Shown one piece after another: positions 10,731 to 21,718 of a stretch of DNA of 64,000 bases. Position numbers and translations under genes: made by a program. Source of the stretch: Gambelia wislizenii (taxonomy: Eukaryota; Chordata; Lepidosauria; Squamata; Crotaphytidae); the NCBI GenBank assembly GCA_030847615.1, contig JAUMIR010000001.1:291488187-291552186 (forward strand), given 5' to 3'. The notes under the pieces were generated by a model. It was not told where the DNA came from. It worked only from the letters and a program-made list of their open reading frames with translations, and ran no database searches. Position 1 is the stretch's first letter. Each line of letters starts with the position of its first letter.

Positions 10731-12519
10731 AACCTATACTATAGCATCAAGGCATTTTTCTCTTGAATTCAGAAGAACATATTACAGAGTATTAAATTCA
10801 AATTACTATCCACAGACTACAGCCTCATTTATAAGGAGGTAGAAATCATTGATCACTGGTTAAAAAGCAACTCTCCCAACAGCTATGCACAAGATTTGTG
10901 GCCTGGAAAGTTGGTATCTTGTCAGTAAACAAAATCATCAGCCAAGTGGAATTCTAGCTTATTTCAACAGAGAACACATCTAACTATGCACTTAGCATGC
11001 ATGCTACCATATGTGCAAAGACAAATTCTCCTCAAAATGTTTATGCAAGCCTATTCTATTAGTTTGTAATCTTCTATACATACCTAGTTATTATTATACG
11101 TACAGACTCCACTAGAGGATTGCAAGTAGTCAACAAGATTTTACTGAGTGGCACCCTATGTTCCTAATGTCTTGTTTAAACTGGGCCAGCATTCACTAAA
11201 TAATGTAACATTAGCATGGCAGTGTATCTATCACCTGCTCAGTCAAAGAATCTCTGGCATGCTGATATTCATGCATACAGGCAAAGCAACCTATCAAGAT
11301 GTTAGTGTGTGCAATGTTGAACATGCATCAATTTTCTCTAAAATGATGATTAACTAGGTTTTGTTTTCAACATTTTAAGGGAAATATTTCTTCTTTGTTT
11401 CTAATATCCTTCTCCTAGACTTCTCAAAACCATAACCGTTTGCTCCATGTTTACACATATGTGCACATACACACACAAGCAGGCAAGTTTCATCAGGCAG
11501 GTTCTTCTGGTTTGAACACAGTCACCTTGGTGCTTGACCAGTTCCTTTTTCTAGCTTCAGTGTCTTCCTCATTCTGGCTCTTTGGTTATGGCAATAATCT
11601 ACATCTAGATAACCTTTCACTGTAAAGTTTAAGGTACAACATACACATTTCTTTAAGGAAGATTTGTGAAATCCTATTTTTTCATCATCGTTAGAGAAAC
11701 TATTTTGTTTATTTATTTATTTTGGAACATCTATGCACCGCTCTTCAGCCACAAAGGCTCTCAGAGCAGCTTGCAAATGGTTAATTTTACAGTTCCCTGC
11801 CCTCAGCTTTATAATCTAAATAAGACACAACACAGTAAGGAAATGGAATGGCAGCAGAGAAGGGGATTCATGTTAAGGGGCTCTGTTCCCATAACACTAC
11901 AATTCTGCTTTCCTCTGCAAAAGGAGAGAATAATAGCTTGATTCCTTCTGTTTAGTCCAACCAGAGTAGCCCCACTGAATCAATTGTTAAATGGTAAGTA
12001 AATTGTTAAATGGTAATCCTATGACTCAAAGGGTCTACCAACAGGTTTCAAGACAATGGTTAGTTCAGGTTAGATGTAGATGGTGGAAAGTCACACAAGG
12101 GATGAAAAAGGACAAGGGAAGAGCTAACTATACTAGAAAAATGCAGTGTAATCAAACATCCAGATTCAAAATTTTAAGACAACTTCTTGTAAGGAGACAT
12201 TATATGCACTTTTCAGCTTTTCTGCAAACTGTGTATGTTTAACAATTACCAGAATGCTGTTAGGGACACACACACACACAAGCATCCCTTACTGATGTGG
12301 ATGCCCTTTTTCAGGCACAACAGGAGTTGGTATTCCCTTCTTCCCTCTGCAGCATGCAAAGCTCCTCTGATTTCCTGTAAAGCATCTGAAGCAGCCTGCA
12401 TGGCCATTCCATGCTTCACAGTGGGCAGCCAGAATGAGAAAACTGCCTGGCTACATCCCCATAGCCAAACACAAGATGATGACATCAGCGCTGAGATCCA
12501 CCAGGGTCCTCCAGGAGTC
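10731..12519. other. Intron 1 sequence with a possible LINE-tail repeat
   Basis: Mostly featureless. About 11701-11830 begins TTTATTTATTTATTTTGGAA and continues ATCTATGCACCGCTC...AAGGCTCTCAGAGCAGCTTGC, resembling the antisense 3' tail of a squamate LINE (moderate confidence). A short direct repeat AATTGTTAAATGGTAA occurs twice near 11982-12015. Confidence 0.45.
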
Positions 12520-12522
12520 TCA

Positions 12523-13949
12523 GGGGTCGTTTACATGGCAAAATAAATCCTCAAAGAATGCAGCAAGAAGCCTGATAGTTCCCACGCATTTCGAAGCAAC
12601 AGTGCCCTTTTCAGAAGGAGGGGGTGCAAAAAAACCATAAGTTGCGCAGTATCAGCTTTCGCTAGTTTTCCACACTTTTTTGATTAAGTTCGCGAAAATG
12701 CGCATAATTTATCGTGGGAACTAACGATCGTGTAAACTGGCATCTGCCTTTTCGGATTCGAGCCTGTGCAATGGATTTTTCTGGTGGAGCGCAGCGTGCA
12801 CAGAACTGGCCTCACCCTTTAAACCAGAGATTCATCTGCCGTGGCCTTGCAAGCATGGACGTGGCAGCGAGGTCCTCGGGCCGTAGGTTTGATTAGAGTT
12901 TCCTTCTCTTAGATGGTTGACCTTACAGGGTTGGACGAGCACCATCTGCCCGGGTTTGGGATTAGAGTTTTCCTTCTCCTAGGACGGTTGCCATAAGGCT
13001 AGAGAGCCCATCCTGCCCTTTGACGCTCTTTGTCAGACCCTTCGGTTTTGACCTGTCTGGCATGGGAGACCCTACCGGTGGCTATTATGCCACCGCCAGC
13101 ATAGCTCAAAACGTCATTAGGGTACGCAAGCCTCTCTCCCACGACAAGGGGGCGTCAATGGAGAGGCTTTTCGGATTACTGTGAGCAGAACTGAATCCTG
13201 ATTGGTTGGAGTGACCATTCTGCTTTATCCGAATAGACTGAGGGGTTGGAGAGAAGAAATTCACCCTCCTTCTGCTTGCAGCCCACTTTGGAAAATCTGC
13301 TCTGAGCCCTTCCTGTCTGTTTCAAAGGAAGGCTTTGGGGGTTGGGAAGATGCTTCGCTGCTTCGCTGGTGTGAGTGTGTGTGTGTGTGTGTGCATTCGT
13401 GTGTGCTGGGAAACAGCCGATCGCATGTTCATTCTTTTGTTTGTTTGTCCTTCCATTCACTTGCCTTTATTCAAGGCTTCAGAGGGAGGGAAAACAATTA
13501 GGAATGAGGCAAGCCCTAGTTCTGTGGTGTGTGTTTGTGTGTGCATGCATGAAGGGAAGCGAAGGAGATCGCTCCACCATGCTTTTGCTTGTTCGTGCTT
13601 TCATTGACTCCTTTCTTTATAGAAGCCTTTCGGGGCTGGGGAAGACGGGGGGGGGAGTTTGACAGATCGCTCTTTCGATCCCTTGTTTGTTTGTCCTTTT
13701 TCTTTCCTCTCATTATTTATGGTCTCCATAACCCCCTCCTTGCTCCCTCCCCGCCTCCTGCCTGGCTTTAATCATCTGGAGGCGACCCCCACACACACCT
13801 TTGCCTGTGTGAACTAAGGAAAACAGAAAGTTGCTGGATCTGGCTTCATCTTCCGAAAATGCCAGGAGTCGTGTGATTTACGCACTCCTGATGCGAAAGA
13901 ACGGTAATCCGGAATCTTGCGAACGTTTTCCTGTTGTGGAACCGGCCCC
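12523..13949. mobile_element. PIF/Harbinger-like element carrying a secondary insertion
   Basis: The ends are GGGGTCGTTTACA and TGTGGAACCGGCCCC, flanked by a 3-bp TSD TCA (12520-12522 and 13950-13952). The 3-bp TSD and GGG start fit PIF/Harbinger. No transposase ORF is visible. The right part holds diverged tandem copies containing GTTTGTTTGTCC and (GT)n. The insertion at 12759-13166 splits the left part. Confidence 0.65.
12759..13166 (+). mobile_element. Unrecognised retro-insertion, copy 1
   Basis: A 408-bp insertion flanked by an 11-bp direct repeat CTTTTCGGATT (12748-12758 and 13167-13177). Its first ~371 bp match 41230-41600 with about eight differences, mostly CpG transitions. It is GC- and CpG-richer than its surroundings. 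One frame reads RPFGFDLSGMGDPTGGYYAT, but no protein family was recognised. The long variable TSDs suggest insertion by LINE machinery. Confidence 0.75.
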
Positions 13950-13952
13950 TCA

Positions 13953-14157
13953 GTGTTATGTAATCAGTGAGTCTGGCTATGAGGATGTAGTCACACACTT
14001 CTTCAATCCTGCCTGCTTCATGCAAAACACAAAATGGCCATCCAGGGCAGCTTCACACACTTTACAGTAGGTACTGGGGGTTGTGACTCAATGTGGCGTA
14101 GGTCAGTATGTGGATATTTACACTATGCTGAAGGGTAGTTGCACTGAAGCTTATGCG
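13953..14157. other. Intron 1 sequence, nothing recognised
   Basis: No identifiable feature. Confidence 0.5.
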
Positions 14158-14250
14158 TGGTTTTTATTGTAATTTACTGCCTTTTGTAAGCTACCTTAAA
14201 TCCCGCTCTGGGATAAAGGAGGGATATCAATAAAGTGATGGGTGGACAGT
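14158..14250 (+). mobile_element. LINE 3'-tail fragment
   Basis: GTAAGCTACCTTAAATCCCG...GGGATATCAATAAAG resembles the common squamate L2/CR1-group 3' end GTAAGCCGCCCTGAG...GGGATATAAATAAA. Confidence 0.6.
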
Positions 14251-14447
14251 GAATCTTGCTGTAGTTCATTTTTAAATATATAATTTCTTCCCTGAATAAA
14301 CCATGTTTTTGTTATCAACAACAATTTATTTAGATCCTGCCTTTTCCTCAGAACTGGGACTCAAGCCCTCCTCCCACCCAAATATAAACTCCAAGTCCAA
14401 ATATAAACTGGCATAGTTCATAATTTCCCTTTAGTGCTAACAGCATG

Positions 14448-14630
14448 GTGCAGTGGTTTCAAATCCCTACTTGGCCATGGAAATCCACTGGGTGACCTCG
14501 GGCAAGTCACACTCTCTCAGCCTCAGAGAAAGGCAAAAGGAAATACCCCTTGAACAAACCTGCCAAGAAAACTTCATGATAGATTCCCCTTAGGGTAGGA
14601 AATGACTTGAAGGCACACAACAAACACTCT
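14448..14630 (+). mobile_element. tRNA-derived MIR-like SINE
   Basis: Sense orientation, starting within the head (GCAGTGGTTTCAAATCC). The core GGTGACCTCGGGCAAGTCAC and CTCTCTCAGCCTCAGAGAA are followed by the tail GACTTGAAGGCACACAACAA. Confidence 0.85.
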
Positions 14631-16934
14631 GCAATTAAAAATAAGATTCCCATGCCTTTTGATTGTTATTGTTTGTGCCATGTGAACAATATCCTACACA
14701 CTAGAGAACTCAGTGCCTCATTTGAAGAGTATTTATTGTAACATCTACTCATTTCATTCTCTAAGGTTAGCAGCAGCGTATTTTTGATACAGCTCTCCTG
14801 TTTCAATAACTGGTAGTTAAAATATAGTGGTTCTCTGAACGGAGTCCACTTTGTTACTATGGTTAAGAGATACTGATAAGTCTTTCCCCATGAAGTTCAT
14901 TTCACTGTTTTAAAAGCCAGAGACCCAACTCCTACTGCATATCCCTGAAGGCTAGTGTTTATTTCCCTCCATTATTAAAACTTCCCATTTATTCCCATTT
15001 CTGCTTCCTTTAAAACAAACACTCTGTGTGTATCTGTATTCTTGACTAATTGCTAAAGCTTTCATCACACATCACAAGCCAAATTTTAACAGACCACACC
15101 ATAGCTTGCTCTGACATACAAATGTAGTCCCATCTTCATGTTTGCCTATAGAAGTACGGATGTATTTCACTTCACTGAGTAACTACAGATGAAATATTAG
15201 CCTATTGAACAGGGCCTAATCACAACAGTGAACTTTAACTAGAGCACTGACCGAAGTTATCTCAATTATGAGAACACATAATGGTGAAATTTGTACAAGT
15301 AATTGTACTTTATTCTGCATAAAAATGGAAAATGAGAAATACTTTTGGATCATGGTCTGCTTGGGGATAGCAAAGCTGTACAGCATAACATACAAAAGAA
15401 ATGGCCAAATGACAACTTAATTTTTTGCCATCACAGGTAGCATTTCTACATATTTACAGTGGCATTACGTGGTTACAAAGTCTCCACAATCCAAATTGTT
15501 AAATTTATGTTGGGGGGGGGATCAAAATTAACTGATTAAAGACAAACAAGATATAGTTGAGCTGGTGATGCTTCATCCCCATGCAGCTCTAAACTAGCAT
15601 ACTTCAGTAGCAAACAAGATATGACATCAGCAGATTAATGTGTAAATTTTGGAGTGCTGCCAACTTCATATGGGGAGGGGAATTTCAAGCATCACCAAGG
15701 CATATGAGAATACATAACATTCCTCATCTAAACTTCCTACTCCAAGCTGCTTTGCCCCACTATCTCCCTACCAGTTGACTCTAGGTCTGGAAATAATTCC
15801 CACTAGCATAAAAATGGCTCAAGAGAAACAGCTTTAAAGGGAAGAGTTGCTAGTTTTCTTCTTTTCCCCATCCTTCTTATAAATTCAACACATTCAGGCT
15901 TAATTGTGCTGCCATAATGTTTGGATAGGCTCTATTAAGTCAAAAATAAGAAAGAAAAATGAAAACTGTTTCATCACTAAACAAGATAATATTCCATATA
16001 CCCAGCTAATGAGACCAGTCCTGTTCACATTGACAGGAAAAGGGAAAAGAGTGGTATAAGCCCAGGGTGAGGAAAGTGTGCATGCACCCCATGAGCCCAA
16101 CTTGTGTGGCCCCTTGGGTAAGCCTCTCAACCCTTTAAATTTTTTACCAATTTTTTCTTGCAAGTTCACCCCGCAAACCAGCAAAAGCAACTCAAAACCA
16201 GCTGCAAATGCAACTGTTTACTTCTCCCACACACCCCAAGAGCCTCCCAACCCCTTCCAAAACCAAAACCAAAACAAACAAACAAAAAACCCAAGAAAAG
16301 CAGAAAATCAGCCAAATTGGCAGCTTAAACTGATGCGGTCTCACTTCCAGTGCACCCAAAACACAACAGTACAGCCAAGGCCCCACCCCCTCTGTAGTTC
16401 CCAACCCCAGTGTAAATTGTAAGAAATTTCCTAAATTCTTCTCTTGCAGCATTTCACAGAAACGTCTGCAACACTGAGCAACAGGAAGGATTTAGAACCA
16501 ATTGCAACACATATTGCCTTACACAGAGATATCTAAACAGCAATGCACATTCCCCATAGGACAAATTTCTGCCTGTCTTCTCCATACTAATCCACTTTTT
16601 GTTGTTGTTAACTGCTATAAAGTTATTGCCATTATCTAATCCTGAGGTGAAAGTGGCAATCATGAATCTAGCTATTATGTTCTAATGTTCTAAGTTCCCC
16701 CCACCCAATTATACCACAAAAGTAGCACTATTAACCACTTAGGGATTAATTTACATCCAAAACAGACTGCACCATCCAATGAGTATTCCAACTATTTTAA
16801 GTCACTAGGTGACACCTATAATTTGGCTTAAACAGTCTTTTGACTAGTGGACCACCCAAATTAAGAATCCAGTTTTATTAATACAGATGCTGTCATGCTG
16901 CTTCGTGTCTCTGTCTAAGCCATCTCAGGAGTCG
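14631..16934. other. Intron 1 sequence, no gene seen
   Basis: AT-rich. Around 16070-16420 is C/A-rich and gives overlapping ORFs on both strands without splice context; I could not assign it. A G-run is at 15512-15519. Confidence 0.55.
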
Positions 16935-17509
16935 GAGATTATCAGACACATTAAAAGTGGTGTTACAGGGATGCCAGGAGATTGCAAAAGGGCTCCCTTT
17001 TCAGATGACATTGTCCCCCCCTCTGTTATGCACCTATTCTGCTGCCGTTCTGCCAGCGCAGCTTTTTTATTGACAGGAGAAGTCGTCAATAGATCCCCTG
17101 TTCCGTGCCCTGTTATGCTGGCAAGATCCCAGTGTCAATGGGTGGTCCCTGCCAGAACACTTCCGGGTGAGATCAGGACATCCAGGTAAGTGACACACTT
17201 TTTATGATCCTCCCTGGGTTACTTCTACCTTTTAAAGTGTATGTATGTGCTTTTTGTAACTTTTTTTTTGGTGTATTTTAACTTTTATTTTTTTCCAATG
17301 TTCACATCTTCTCGCAATAATCTGTGGGATTTCGATCCAGGAAGTGAAGGGAGCTCCATTAGAGCTCTGTTCACTCCTGGGCTGCCGGAACGATGGGAGA
17401 GGAGGTAAGTGCAGTGGGGAGGGCAATTGTGGTGTAACACAGATGGGACAAGGGTGGGAGTGGAGACTATGGGACAGGAATACTTTTTTTGTTCCTGTCT
17501 GATAATCTT
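16935..17509 (+). mobile_element. Second copy of the GAGATTATCAGA-ended DNA transposon
   Basis: The termini are GAGATTATCAGACAC and GTCTGATAATCT. The interior is homologous to 6244-6831 in the same orientation, including GGATGCCAGGAGATTGCAAA and CAGAACACTTCCGGGTGAGA. No clear TSD remains. No transposase. Confidence 0.8.
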
Positions 17510-18424
17510 TAGAGAGCTTTGAAAAGGCAATAAGCAGTTCACAAGAGCACCACCAGCCTGCTCTCTGGTCTGTTGCGGTGAAGAGAAATCATTAACTGTT
17601 CATCTCAGCATCTCTGATACTTAACAACCCTTCTCTTCAGTGAGCCTCCAGTAATCACCTTACAGCTGCAGACACATACAGCAGCTAATCCGCCAGACCA
17701 TATTTCTAGATTCTTTATTTCTTTTGTTATCCCCTAATTTTTGTAATATCACATCTAATGGTGAAATCTGGAGGACCTGAAACCTTGCACCACTTATGAG
17801 TCACTTTATAACATTTTAGTGGTCTTAATATAAGGCATGAACTGTCTCTTACTTCATGCTTTCCCAGCAGCTACTCAAAGGAATTTGACAATGGAGCTGG
17901 GTACAAGTTTAGTTGAACTAAGATAATGAAAACACTTCAGATAAGCCATTGCAGCTATTTTAGGGAAACATTAAGAAAGGGAACTATGTGCCCCTCCAGA
18001 TGCTGGACTGCAATTCTCAGTATTTCTCACCTTTGGCTATGCTAGCTAGGGTTGTTGCAACCCAATGACATCTGGAAGACAGCATGATTCCCAACTTGGG
18101 TAACCTAATAGTTCTTAACTTTCCCCCTGGCAAATCCTAACATACCCATTTGTCACAAGGGCAGCTAATTTTTAATACAGAACTTGAAAGTATTTCACAG
18201 ATTAGAACCAGCCATTTACCAGTAAAACATCTATTTTTAAATCTCCAGGATGAAAAAAAAGCTACTCTGCATCATATTCAGACATTTCACAGCATGTACA
18301 ACAGAACTTAAAAGTATTCCCAAAGCCACCTCAAAAGTCATCTTGACATTATGGACTGAACCAGGAGGCAGTGATTTCCAGTGCTATACTGAACATAAGA
18401 TCCAGTGTTTTTATTCTGGAGGTA
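17510..18424. other. Intron 1 sequence, nothing recognised
   Basis: No exon, RNA gene or confidently identified repeat. Confidence 0.5.
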
Positions 18425-19190
18425 CATTGGGGAAATGCACACAACACATATAATCCAGTTTGAAACTGGATTACAGTCGTCCCTTCCCATTCACAGGGGT
18501 TAGGGGCAGAGCACCACTGCGAAAGTAAAAAAAAAAAAAAGGGGGGGGGGGAATAAAAAATGAGCGGCCCATTGGCCAACTCCAAAAGAACCCCCTGCCA
18601 CTGCCATGAGCGCACTCCTCCCCCTCCCTCTCCACCGCCATGGCTTCTCCTTCTCTGACCCCCCGCATCCAACCGTCTCAAAGTGCGAGACCCCCTCCCT
18701 CCCCAGCCCAGTGCTGCTGTTGCCGCCTCACTCCCTTCTTCTAATCCTCCTCCTCATCCAGGATCTTCCACCTGGGCCCACCTACCCCGCTGGGGCTTTT
18801 CTAATGCCTCCCATCCCAGTGCACCCCTCAAGCGGGGCAGTTGGTGGTGCTGCTGCTGTAGTCCCAGAGGGAGGTCAGCCAAAGCCACAGTGGGGCCAGG
18901 AGAGCGGGTAAGGGCAGCGGATGGTGGAACCAGGAGGGGATGATGAGGGGGGTGGGAGAATGGGGGTGTCGGTCTGTGAATACACAAAACCGTGAAAGGG
19001 AAAGCTGCAGATAGGAAGGGATTACTGTATTTGCATAGCTCCTTCCTGTGGAATCAGGGGATTTGTAGTTTTACAAGGTCTTTACCCTTCTCTGAAAGTG
19101 CTGGTGCCTCACCAAACTACAAATCCCAGGAAGGAGCCATGCAAATAATCCAGTTTCAACCTGGATTATTTTTCTAGTGTGGATGCCCTC
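18425..19190. mobile_element. Fold-back hAT-type MITE split by a Tigger-like insertion
   Basis: The left arm ATAATCCAGTTTGAAACTGG and right arm AATAATCCAGTTTCAACCTG are inverted repeats. They continue into CTCCTTCCTGTGGAATC... GGATTTGTAGTTTT and its complement. The same family occurs intact at 37449-37652. Here the left arm is broken at TA by the 554-bp element at 18474. Confidence 0.75.
18474..19027. mobile_element. Tigger-like element, 554 bp, TA target site
   Basis: The TIRs are CAGTCGTCCCTTCCCATTC and GATAGGAAGGGATTACTG, flanked by TA at 18472-18473 and 19028-19029. The interior is GC-rich with an A15G10 junction near 18527-18551. The long ORFs here on both strands are compositional artefacts. 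Confidence 0.75.
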
Positions 19191-20442
19191 CTATACTGAA
19201 CTGAGTCCCACTCAGAACACCCCTGCTAGTGGAAAGGGAAGGAAGTGATTGCTAATTTCTCTCTTCCACTGTAGCTCCCCGTGCCACCTCCCATACTGTT
19301 TCTGAAGATCCCCTAACAATCTGGAGCAGGTGATTGAAGAGGGGAGGGATGGAAGACTTCAAGGGCAGAAGAGAATTGGCAGAGATCACATTCTCCTCCC
19401 TCATTTTCAACCAGCAGAAATGCTTGACTGGGTAAAAAGTGTTCCAGTGACATAAGTAGTCCCATGTCTGCAAGAGGCTTTGCTGGATTCATCTGAGGCC
19501 AATTTTACACGTTCGTATTCATCGCTAATTATTGGCTTGGGAACATTCAAGACTTTGATGTGTTAACCGTTTCAGGAAAAATATCCAGCTAGAGTTTCTT
19601 ATCAGCTCATCTGTGATCAACCTGTAATCACAGATTCGTGCAAGCATTACAGTCCAGCAAGGATTTTTTTTAACTAATAGTAATTTATTAAAAGTCTTTG
19701 TTAAGCACTTATTTGTCGTCGTCCCCCCCTTTACAAGAGAATAGTCCATCAGTGCAGGTGCAAAATTCAAATTATGCTAGCAGTGACAGGAGAGAAAAGG
19801 CAAAAGGACAAAGTGGAGCAAGGCCAGTTTCTATTATTATTTCTTTTGCTACAACAAGGAGATTTCCATTAGGTTATGAGAAAAGCCAAGCAGCTCCAGA
19901 ATGTGTGTCAAGTTGCCCCTCAGGACATAACACAGTTAAGGAGGAAGAAAACCTTATAAAGGATAGACGGATTAGTCAAAACTTGTCCTAGAACATGTAC
20001 TTGACACAAATCATAAACACTCTCCCCAGCTTACAAGATGTATAACATATTAATATTTGGCTCAATTCAGCTATGAAGTTTACTAAGCCTAACCCACCTC
20101 ACAGGGGTTGTCATGTAGATAAAATCGGAAACGCCACCTTGTACATTCTTCAAAGAAAAAGCAAGATACAAATAAAGGTAATAAAGAAGCTCCCTTCCCA
20201 TTCATGGAGGCAAGGAACAACATATAAACATAACATTAGTTAAAAACACATATCAGTTAAAACTTCTCAGTTTAAAAAATAAGTAAAACTAAGACATTTT
20301 AAAACAATCAGTACACAGCTTAACATTCACAATTTAAAATCATCTGGATAGGCCTTTTGCCAAGACCACTGTTTCTGGCAAAATGGGCTCTAAGGTAGTA
20401 GAAGAGGCAGTGTCTTCTTTCACACTCTATTTTTTGGGGGGG
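19191..20442. other. Intron 1 sequence with LINE/SINE tail remnants
   Basis: About 20075-20185 reads CCTAACCCACCTCACAGGGG...ACGCCACCTTGTACATTCTT...ACAAATAAAGGTAATAAA, matching the common squamate LINE/SINE 3' tail in sense orientation. 20215-20345 is A-rich and resembles antisense LINE 3' sequence. The rest is unassigned. Confidence 0.5.
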
Positions 20443-20800
20443 CAGGCTTATGGGGGAAGTGAGGATTTTTTTAGCTCACCTCCTTGATTACAGAGTTGTG
20501 TGTGTGTTTACTTATCGCCTCCTTGATTACAGAGTTGTGTGAGCTTATTTATTTATTTATTGCATGCTTATGGGGAAAGCGAGGGGGGATTTTTTAGCTC
20601 ACCTCCTTGATTACAGAGTTGTGTGTGTTTATTTATTTACTGCATGCTTATGGCGAAAGCAAGGTGGGATTTTTAGCTCAGCTCCTTGATTACAGAGTTA
20701 TGTGTGTGTTTACTTGTTTATTTATTTTTGGCAAGCTTATAGGGAAAGCGAGGGGGGATTTTTTTAGCTCACCTCCTTGATTACAGAGTTTTGTGTGTGT
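20443..20800. repeat. Minisatellite next to the MARCHF7 CpG island
   Basis: Four to five diverged copies of an ~80-110 bp unit. Each unit contains GCTTATNGGGAAAGCGAGG, a T-run, AGCTCACCTCCTTGATTACA, GAGTTGTGTGTG and a TTTA-rich spacer. Unit starts marked by GCTTATGGG-like sequence fall near 20447, 20567, 20647 and 20736. It lies in intron 1, within about 300 bp of the CpG island. Confidence 0.85.
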
Positions 20801-20850
20801 GTGTGTATTTTATTTTATTTTATTTATATGCCGCCTTTCTCCCAGAATGC
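20801..20850 (-). repeat. (TTTTA)n and antisense LINE tail
   Basis: (TATTT)n leads into TTATATGCCGCCTTTCTCCC, the complement of the GGGAGAAAGGCGGCATATAAA LINE 3' end. Confidence 0.65.
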
Positions 20851-21262
20851 GTGCAATCGCCATCCACTGCTGGATGCCCGTATGTCTGGTCCTTTCCCTC
20901 AAAGCCCTTACAAGGAAAAAAGAGAGAGAGAAGAGGGCCAAGAGCTTCAGTTTACACTCGCACAAAATGGAGACTCCAGCTTCAGAAGCGGTGACACTCT
21001 TTCCCCCCCAAAAAAAAACCCCACCAACGCCCACCCCACAGCAGCACCCTCTCCCCACACCGAGGCGAGGCAAGACGAGGCACAACCTGCTCGGCGCCGC
21101 TGGGCCGCCGCTCCCGCTCTCCCTTTCGGCTGCCGCTGCTTCTTCTTCCTCCTCCTCCTCTTCCAGCTGCTGGCTAAGTTGACAATGGCGGCCGCAGAGG
21201 CAGGGGCGGGAGCCACCCCAGCGCCGCCTGCCAATCACCGCCCAGCTCACTCCGCGGCCACC

Positions 21263-21272
21263 TCTCGCGAGA
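21263..21272. promoter_or_regulatory. TCTCGCGAGA promoter palindrome
   Basis: An exact copy of the 10-bp palindrome TCTCGCGAGA, known as an activating element of many vertebrate CpG-island promoters and linked in the literature to ZBTB33 and related factors. It lies about 30 bp inside intron 1, downstream of the exon 1 donor. A CCAAT motif is near by at 21230-21235 on the plus strand. It may mark an alternative or bidirectional start. Confidence 0.6.
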
Positions 21273-21303
21273 ACGCCAACGGCTCTCCTCCTCCGAACCT
21301 TAC

Positions 21304-21425
21304 CTTATGTCTGTGAGGTCGGTGTGCCACAAGCAAAGCAAAAAGAAAGCTGCCTCGCCCAGAGGTTGCCGGGAAAGCGGAAGGAACGGCCGAGTGGCGC
21401 GAGCGAGGGGGTGGCGGTTATTCCT

Positions 21426-21462
<37 letters not shown>

Positions 21463-21470
21463 TGGCGCTT
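21304..21470 (-). other. MARCHF7: MARCHF7 exon 1, 5'UTR (5' end approximate)
   Basis: A strong minus-strand donor, CATAAG|GTAAGG, sits at 21303/21302 inside the CpG island, about 200 bp downstream of the CCAAT/CRE promoter. The 3' end at 21304 is well supported by this consensus. The 5' end is a guess, because a TATA-less CpG promoter usually starts at dispersed sites. The exon would include a (GA)n tract on the transcribed strand (21427-21459). It has no coding potential consistent with MARCHF7, whose ATG is in exon 2. Confidence 0.6.
21427..21459. repeat. (CT)n microsatellite in promoter/exon 1
   Basis: Uninterrupted CT dinucleotides, that is (GA)n on the transcribed strand, directly between the CCAAT/CRE and the exon 1 donor. 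Such tracts can bind GAGA-type factors; that role is inference here. Confidence 0.9.
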
Positions 21471-21497
21471 CTGACGGGCGTGGCGCGTCACTTGCCG

Positions 21498-21515
21498 GCG
21501 TGACGTCATTGGCGC
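21498..21515 (-). promoter_or_regulatory. Overlapping CCAAT box and CRE of the MARCHF7 promoter
   Basis: A perfect palindromic cAMP-response element TGACGTCA occupies 21501-21508. On the minus strand it is read as GCCAATGACGTCA, so the CCAAT box (21512-21508) and CRE (21508-21501) share one base. This places NF-Y and CREB/ATF sites side by side, roughly 40-200 bp upstream of the inferred exon 1. CCAAT-CRE pairs are typical of TATA-less housekeeping promoters. Factor occupancy is inference. Confidence 0.65.
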
Positions 21516-21718
21516 TCTCTGTTGTCCCCTCGCCTCTCTCACGTCCAAAGGCAGAGCCAAAGGGGGATCAAAGGGACATTGTATGCCCGTGGAAGGGGCA
21601 GCACCTTCACGCTTTAAGCGGGGTGCCAAAACCCACGAACTGCTGGTACACTGCAACAAGCACACACAAAAACCCACAAAATGTTACACAGAAAGGACCT
21701 TATTAGATTACTTTCACT

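Larger units (their letters stand above)
1..21470 (-). other. MARCHF7: MARCHF7 gene, 5' portion (exons 1-4 and introns)
   Basis: MARCHF7 (axotrophin) is a membrane-associated RING-CH E3 ubiquitin ligase with a long, disordered Ser/Arg-rich N-terminal half and a C-terminal RING-CH domain. Only the N-terminal coding exons are here. The deduced protein starts MDSKPSRIPRR and continues into a segment with [12 protein letters not shown] and [10 protein letters not shown], matching the known N-terminus of vertebrate MARCHF7 from memory. Exons read 21304-~21470 (5'UTR), 9352-9514, 6950-7108 and 1157-1331, all minus strand, with GT-AG introns of about 11.8, 2.2 and 5.6 kb. The last donor (1156/1155) leads out of the window, so the RING-CH domain is not present. 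No premature stop or frameshift is seen. In mammals BAZ2B lies head-to-head upstream; none of it was recognised here. Confidence 0.9.
21040..21560. promoter_or_regulatory. CpG island (MARCHF7 promoter region)
   Basis: This is the only stretch in the window dense in CpG dinucleotides over several hundred bases, for example around 21055-21130, 21180-21290 and 21360-21510. It surrounds exon 1 and the CCAAT/CRE. Several long overlapping ORFs occur on both strands, as expected for GC-rich DNA. None resembles a known protein, so I treat them as shadows. Confidence 0.85.

Noticed and set aside
12246..12546. Overlapping ORFs near 12.3 kb
   Set aside because: Both strands open with no conserved domain; not MARCHF7 exons because phase and splice sites are absent.
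20443..20800. CRISPR-like array
   Set aside because: Units are long, diverged and without unique spacers; it is a eukaryotic minisatellite.
20777..21316. 179-codon plus-strand ORF and overlapping minus-strand ORFs in the CpG island
   Set aside because: GC-rich, stop-poor promoter DNA; Pro/Ala-rich low-complexity products with no family resemblance, and opposite-strand frames equally open.
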